Source: an uncultured Oxalobacteraceae bacterium (GTDB taxonomy: Bacteria; Pseudomonadota; Gammaproteobacteria; Burkholderiales; Burkholderiaceae). From it: a DNA stretch of 51,740 nucleotides. Shown here in pieces: positions 48,367 to 51,740 of the stretch (its first letter is position 1; each line of letters opens with the position of its first letter). A program made the position numbers and the translations under genes. Where the stretch lies: positions 1 to 51,740 of the forward strand of contig CAMLIL010000036.1 of NCBI GenBank assembly GCA_946480015.1, read 5' to 3'. The notes below the pieces were generated by a model that worked only from the letters and a program-made list of their open reading frames with translations, was not told the DNA's origin and did not search any database.

Positions 48367-48974
48367 GGCGCCTCTCCGTCCCGCGGCACCCTGCGGTAGA
48401 ACGCCTGCAACACCGTCCGCGTCTTGTCGTTGACGCCAAACCCAATGGCGGTGATACGGTATAGATTGTCGCGGCGGCGGTCGGCGTCCTGCCCTGCGCG
48501 CGCATCCGGCACCGCTTCGATCAGGTAGCGCGGCAGCCGCGCCGGCAAGGCGCCCTGTCCCACCGGCATCGTGGCGCCGGTAAAGCGGCCATACGCCGCG
48601 GCGCGCGCGGGCTCACCGTCGGCCGCCAGATCGTTGGCCTGCCACGCCGGTGCGCCACCAAGCGCGCACAGGCCGGCGTTGACGTCCATGCTACGCCCGC
48701 ACCCGTCGGTGAATCCCTGCACGTTGCCGCTCTCGAACAGCGCGGCGCGCGCGGACGCCGGATCGCTGCCGCCTTCAATGTCGCGCTCCGCGTCGGCCAG
48801 CGCGGCCTCGGCGGCCTGGAAGGCCAGTTGCCGGTCACGCTCGGCGCGCGTGGCCAGTTCGGCGTCGAGCGCGGTATGCGCCGCCGACGCACCGATGAGC
48901 AGCAGCGCGACCAGGATGAACAAGGCACTGATCAAGGCTGCGCCATGCTGGAAACCGGATGGTCGATGGTCCAT
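48363..48974 (-). CDS. pilX: Type IV pilus minor pilin PilX
   Basis: A 203-aa PilX. The N-terminal hydrophobic helix is GAALISALFILVALLLIGAS, with the PilX-type GAAL...ALFILVALLLIG layout and the conserved AFQAAEAALADAERDIE. The tail RTVLQAFYRRV is usual. Start 48974 was chosen as the beginning of this segment. It belongs to the pilV-W-X-Y1-E operon. Confidence 0.85.
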   Translation of the reverse strand: MDHRPSGFQHGAALISALFILVALLLIGASAAHTALDAELATRAERDRQLAFQAAEAALADAERDIEGGSDPASARAALFESGNVQGFTDGCGRSMDVNAGLCALGGAPAWQANDLAADGEPARAAAYGRFTGATMPVGQGALPARLPRYLIEAVPDARAGQDADRRRDNLYRITAIGFGVNDKTRTVLQAFYRRVPRDGEAP

Positions 48975-48981
48975 GACGCCC

Positions 48982-49905
48982 TCACTGCGGTACATTGCGC
49001 AACAGGATGGTGGCGGCGAACAGACGGCGCTCGCGCTGGCGCAACGCTCTGTCCATGTCGGCTTCGCGCACCGTGGTGCCGGGGTCGTCCGCGCCACTGT
49101 AGGCCGGTCCGAACAAGCGGTATTCGGTCGACGCGGGCGGGCCGCCCTGCTCCTCGGCGCCATGCAGCAGCAAAGCGACCTTGATGCTCACCACGCGCTT
49201 CCAGTGGCTGCGCCGGTTGAAATCCTGCGCACGCGCCGCCTGCGTGGCGCCGGCCGGCACGATGGCGCCATCGAGCGAGTTGACGGCGCTGGCGCTGAGG
49301 TAGCCATTGGCCAGACCGTCGGCGTCGGTGTCGATGCCGTACAGGACCTGGAAACTGTCCACGCCGGACACCAGCGCATCGGCGCTCCATCGGCCGTTGC
49401 CATGGTATTTGCAGCGCAGTTCCGGCGTACCCGCTGCGCTGCGGGCGACGAAGAAGATGCTCCAGCCATCGTCGTCGGCGTGAACCGGAAACCCCGCGCA
49501 GCTGAGCACACTGCCGTCGCCGTCCGGCGCCGGCCCCGACCCGGCAAAGCGCAGCGCCAGCACGTCGCTGCCGTTGGCGACATCGGGGCGCAGATCGTCC
49601 AGGCCGGCGCTTTCGCGCGCCAGCGAATGGGCATCGAGTCCGCTGATGCGCGCGGGCAGGCTGGCGGTCAGTTCGCCCGCATCGGCGCGGTCGAGATTGA
49701 CGTAACCGGTCTGGCGCGCGGCGCGCGCGATCAGTTCCATGGCGAAGCGCCCGCCCTCTTCCAGGGCGGCGCCGTCGGCGCTGGAACCGAAGCTGCGGTT
49801 GGCCGCGACCAGCATGCTGCCTGCGGCCAGCACCGCCAGCAGCCCGAGTACCAGCGCGACCATCAGTTCGGCAAGGGTCATCCCCGTCTGGCGTTCAAGC
49901 ATCAT
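48982..49905 (-). CDS. pilW: Type IV pilus minor pilin PilW
   Basis: A 307-aa PilW. The N-terminus is GMTLAELMVALVLGLLAVLAAGSML, with the class-III prepilin leader and Glu5; GRFAMELIARAARQTGYV is the family core. It overlaps the end of pilV (ATGATGA) and ends 7 bp before pilX. Confidence 0.87.
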   Translation of the reverse strand: MMLERQTGMTLAELMVALVLGLLAVLAAGSMLVAANRSFGSSADGAALEEGGRFAMELIARAARQTGYVNLDRADAGELTASLPARISGLDAHSLARESAGLDDLRPDVANGSDVLALRFAGSGPAPDGDGSVLSCAGFPVHADDDGWSIFFVARSAAGTPELRCKYHGNGRWSADALVSGVDSFQVLYGIDTDADGLANGYLSASAVNSLDGAIVPAGATQAARAQDFNRRSHWKRVVSIKVALLLHGAEEQGGPPASTEYRLFGPAYSGADDPGTTVREADMDRALRQRERRLFAATILLRNVPQ

Positions 49906-50453
49906 GGCGCCACGCCTCCCACCACCATGGCGACGGCGGGCGCGTCGTCGATGGCGCCGCCGTCGGCGCGGCGCATGCGCCAGCCGACCTTGATGACCAG
50001 CGGCGCATCAGGCGTTGAGGCGCAGTCCCACGTGAAGGCATTGCGCGCAGCATCCCAGACGCGCGCGTCGCGGCAAACCAGGGCGCGCCCGCCGGGAAAG
50101 CCGGCATGCAATGCAGTGCGCACTTCGCCAAGATCGGCCTGCGCCATCTGCGCGCTGTCGCAGCGGCCATCGCAGGATGGCGCGGGCGCGGGCGGACCAT
50201 CGCCTGCGGCTTGGTACTGGAACCGGGCGTAAGGGTTGGCCGCGTCGCCCGCGTCCATGGCCGCGGAATTGGCACGCATGCGTTCGGCCAGACCGGCCGC
50301 CAGCTGCACCGCCCTGGACATGCGGCTGCTGTCATGACGCGTGCGCGTCGCCGCCACTTGCGCCGCCGCCGCACCGGCAACGCCGACGGCCAGCACCAAC
50401 AGCGCCACCAGGACTTCGATCAGCGTAAAGCCATGAGCGTGCCACAGTCGCAT
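49902..50453 (-). CDS. pilV: Type IV pilus minor pilin PilV
   Basis: A 183-aa pilin. The leader MRLWHAH is followed by GFTLIEVLVALLVLAVGVAG, the PilV signature. It contains LAERMRANSAAMDA and cysteine-rich loops. It is the first gene of the minor-pilin operon. Its start overlaps the stop of a 24-codon open frame upstream (TGATG). Confidence 0.87.
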   Translation of the reverse strand: MRLWHAHGFTLIEVLVALLVLAVGVAGAAAAQVAATRTRHDSSRMSRAVQLAAGLAERMRANSAAMDAGDAANPYARFQYQAAGDGPPAPAPSCDGRCDSAQMAQADLGEVRTALHAGFPGGRALVCRDARVWDAARNAFTWDCASTPDAPLVIKVGWRMRRADGGAIDDAPAVAMVVGGVAP

Positions 50454-50580
50454 CAGCGTCCCCGCAGGTTGAACGCGCGCAGTGCCGTGCTTTGAAAGCC
50501 GGTGATCTGCAGCGCCGAGACATGACGTTATCAGGGCGGCTCAGCGCGGCCGCTGGCCTGTCTCAAGCGGATACGGGAAC

Positions 50581-51045
50581 TTAATTGCGGGGTTTGCGTT
50601 CGTGGCCGACTTCGGCAATAGCTTCCTGGAACTCGGCCAGGTCTTCGAAGTTTTTATAGACGGACGCGAAGCGGATGTAGGCGATTTTGTCGAGCCGCTT
50701 GAGCTCCTGCATGACCAGTTCGCCGACGTGGCCGGTGTCGACCTCGCGCTGGCCGCTGGTGAGCAGTTTTTCTTCGATCGAGGCCACGGCGGTGTCGATC
50801 GCGGCGGCCGAGACCGGCCGTTTGCGCAGTGCCAGCATCAGGCTGCCGCGCAGTTTGGAGGAGGCGAACTCGGTGCGGCTGCCGTTCTTCTTGACGATGA
50901 TCGGCATCGACAATTCGATCCGCTCATAGGTGGTAAAGCGTTTGTCGCATTTGGCGCAGCGGCGCCGCCGCCGGATCGAGTCGTCCTCCGACACCCGGGT
51001 GTCGAGCACCTGGGTATCTTCATGCTGGCAGAAAGGACATTTCAT
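50581..51045 (-). CDS. nrdR: Transcriptional repressor NrdR
   Basis: A 154-aa ATP/dATP-sensing repressor of ribonucleotide reductase genes. The zinc ribbon ([17 protein letters not shown] ... CAKCDKRF) and the ATP cone ([13 protein letters not shown]) are clear. It follows glyA by 27 bp, a common order in betaproteobacteria. Confidence 0.95.
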   Translation of the reverse strand: MKCPFCQHEDTQVLDTRVSEDDSIRRRRRCAKCDKRFTTYERIELSMPIIVKKNGSRTEFASSKLRGSLMLALRKRPVSAAAIDTAVASIEEKLLTSGQREVDTGHVGELVMQELKRLDKIAYIRFASVYKNFEDLAEFQEAIAEVGHERKPRN

Positions 51046-51072
51046 GGCGGCGCCGCTGGCTGTGCTGCTACA

Positions 51073-51740
51073 TCAAGCTGCGTAGACCGGATACTTGTCG
51101 GTCAGCTTCTTGACTTCCGCCTTGACGCGCTCGAGCACGGCCGCGTCGTTCGGGTTGTCGAGGATGTCGGCGATCAGGTTGCCCACGATGGTCGCGTCTT
51201 CTTCCTTGAAACCGCGGGTGGTGAAGGCCGGGCTGCCCAGGCGGATACCGGAGGTCACGAACGGCTTTTGCGGGTCGTTCGGGATGCCGTTCTTATTGCA
51301 CGTCATGTGCGCCGCGCCCAGCAGGGCTTCGGCTTCCTTGCCGGTCAGGTTCTTGGCGCGCAGATCGACCAGCATCACGTGCGACTCGGTGCCGCCCGAA
51401 ACGATGCGCAGGCCGCGTGCGATCAGGGCCTTGGCCAGCGCGTCGGCGTTCTTCACGACCTGCTGCTGGTAAGCCTTGAATTGCGGGGTCAGCGCTTCCT
51501 TGAACGCGACGGCCTTGCCGGCGATCACGTGCATCAGCGGGCCGCCCTGGATGCCGGGGAAGATGGCCGAATTGATGGCTTTCTCGTGCTCGGCCTTCAT
51601 CAGGATGATGCCGCCGCGCGGGCCGCGCAGGGATTTGTGGGTGGTCGAGGTGACGAAGTCGGCGTGCGGCACCGGGTTCGGGTACTCGCCGGCGGCGATC
51701 AGGCCGGCGTAGTGGGCCATGTCGACCATGAAGTAGGCGC
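51073..51740 (-). CDS. glyA: Serine hydroxymethyltransferase, 3' part (cut by the window edge)
   Basis: The C-terminal 222 or so residues of SHMT, which makes glycine and methylene-THF from serine. The PLP lysine is in [49 protein letters not shown] and [14 protein letters not shown] follow. The 5' half lies beyond position 51740. Confidence 0.95.
   Translation of the reverse strand, partial: AYFMVDMAHYAGLIAAGEYPNPVPHADFVTSTTHKSLRGPRGGIILMKAEHEKAINSAIFPGIQGGPLMHVIAGKAVAFKEALTPQFKAYQQQVVKNADALAKALIARGLRIVSGGTESHVMLVDLRAKNLTGKEAEALLGAAHMTCNKNGIPNDPQKPFVTSGIRLGSPAFTTRGFKEEDATIVGNLIADILDNPNDAAVLERVKAEVKKLTDKYPVYAA

Overview
The window looks like chromosomal DNA of a high-GC betaproteobacterium, most likely Oxalobacteraceae (Massilia/Duganella/Telluria group). 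This is inferred from the dnaX-ybaB-recR block beside the 4.5S RNA, the glyA-nrdR-pil-ribD-ribE order, a ribBA-ribH-nusB operon with a RibBA whose cyclohydrolase half is degenerate, and the very high GC of the coding DNA. No insertion sequence, CRISPR array or complete prophage was seen. The least typical DNA is an AT-richer island at about 11.7-12.9 kb.

Region 1 (about 75-8120) is a sugar-catabolic locus. A secreted GH39-type glycoside hydrolase, a hexuronate/aldonate-type MFS transporter, an L-rhamnonate-dehydratase-like enolase-superfamily enzyme and a beta-hydroxyacid dehydrogenase run rightward. A periplasmic fusion of cytochrome c with a sorbosone/glucose dehydrogenase-like propeller is convergent to them. 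A FadR/FCD-type GntR regulator is divergent from the fusion. Copies of the palindrome ATTGTCAGACAAT lie upstream of both transcription units and fit the FadR-subfamily operator, so all six genes may form one regulon: release a sugar outside, oxidise it in the periplasm, import the acid, dehydrate it. The sugar is unknown. This is the best candidate for a new system here.

Region 2 (8205-13138) has an SDR, an NADPH:quinone-reductase-like MDR and a second SDR, all leftward behind a TetR regulator. Two near-identical ATGATGRTCATCAT palindromes are candidate TetR operators. The island follows, with a 5'-truncated GyrI-like gene and a HicA/HicB toxin-antitoxin pair, then tRNA-Ser(UGA), whose terminator sits inside a 61-bp near-perfect palindrome.

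Region 3 (13189-26109) is signalling: a GAF/PAS/GGDEF/EAL protein, an HDOD protein, a Cache-type histidine kinase with a NarL-type regulator divergent from cstA and its small partner gene, and a hybrid kinase with Hpt followed at once by a REC-PAS-GGDEF-EAL response regulator.

Region 4 (26119-32159) holds a penicillin-acylase-family enzyme, a small lipoprotein, a DUF2334 deacetylase-like protein, a GT4 glycosyltransferase and a CaiB/BaiF CoA-transferase. Region 5 (32176-36958) is housekeeping: recR, ybaB, dnaX, ffs and ubiD. Region 6 (37093-51740) has a lytic transglycosylase with a long leader, nusB-ribH-ribBA, an M16 peptidase, ribE-ribD, a minor-pilin operon (pilV, W, X, Y1, E and a FimT/GspH protein), nrdR and the 3' part of glyA, cut by the window edge.
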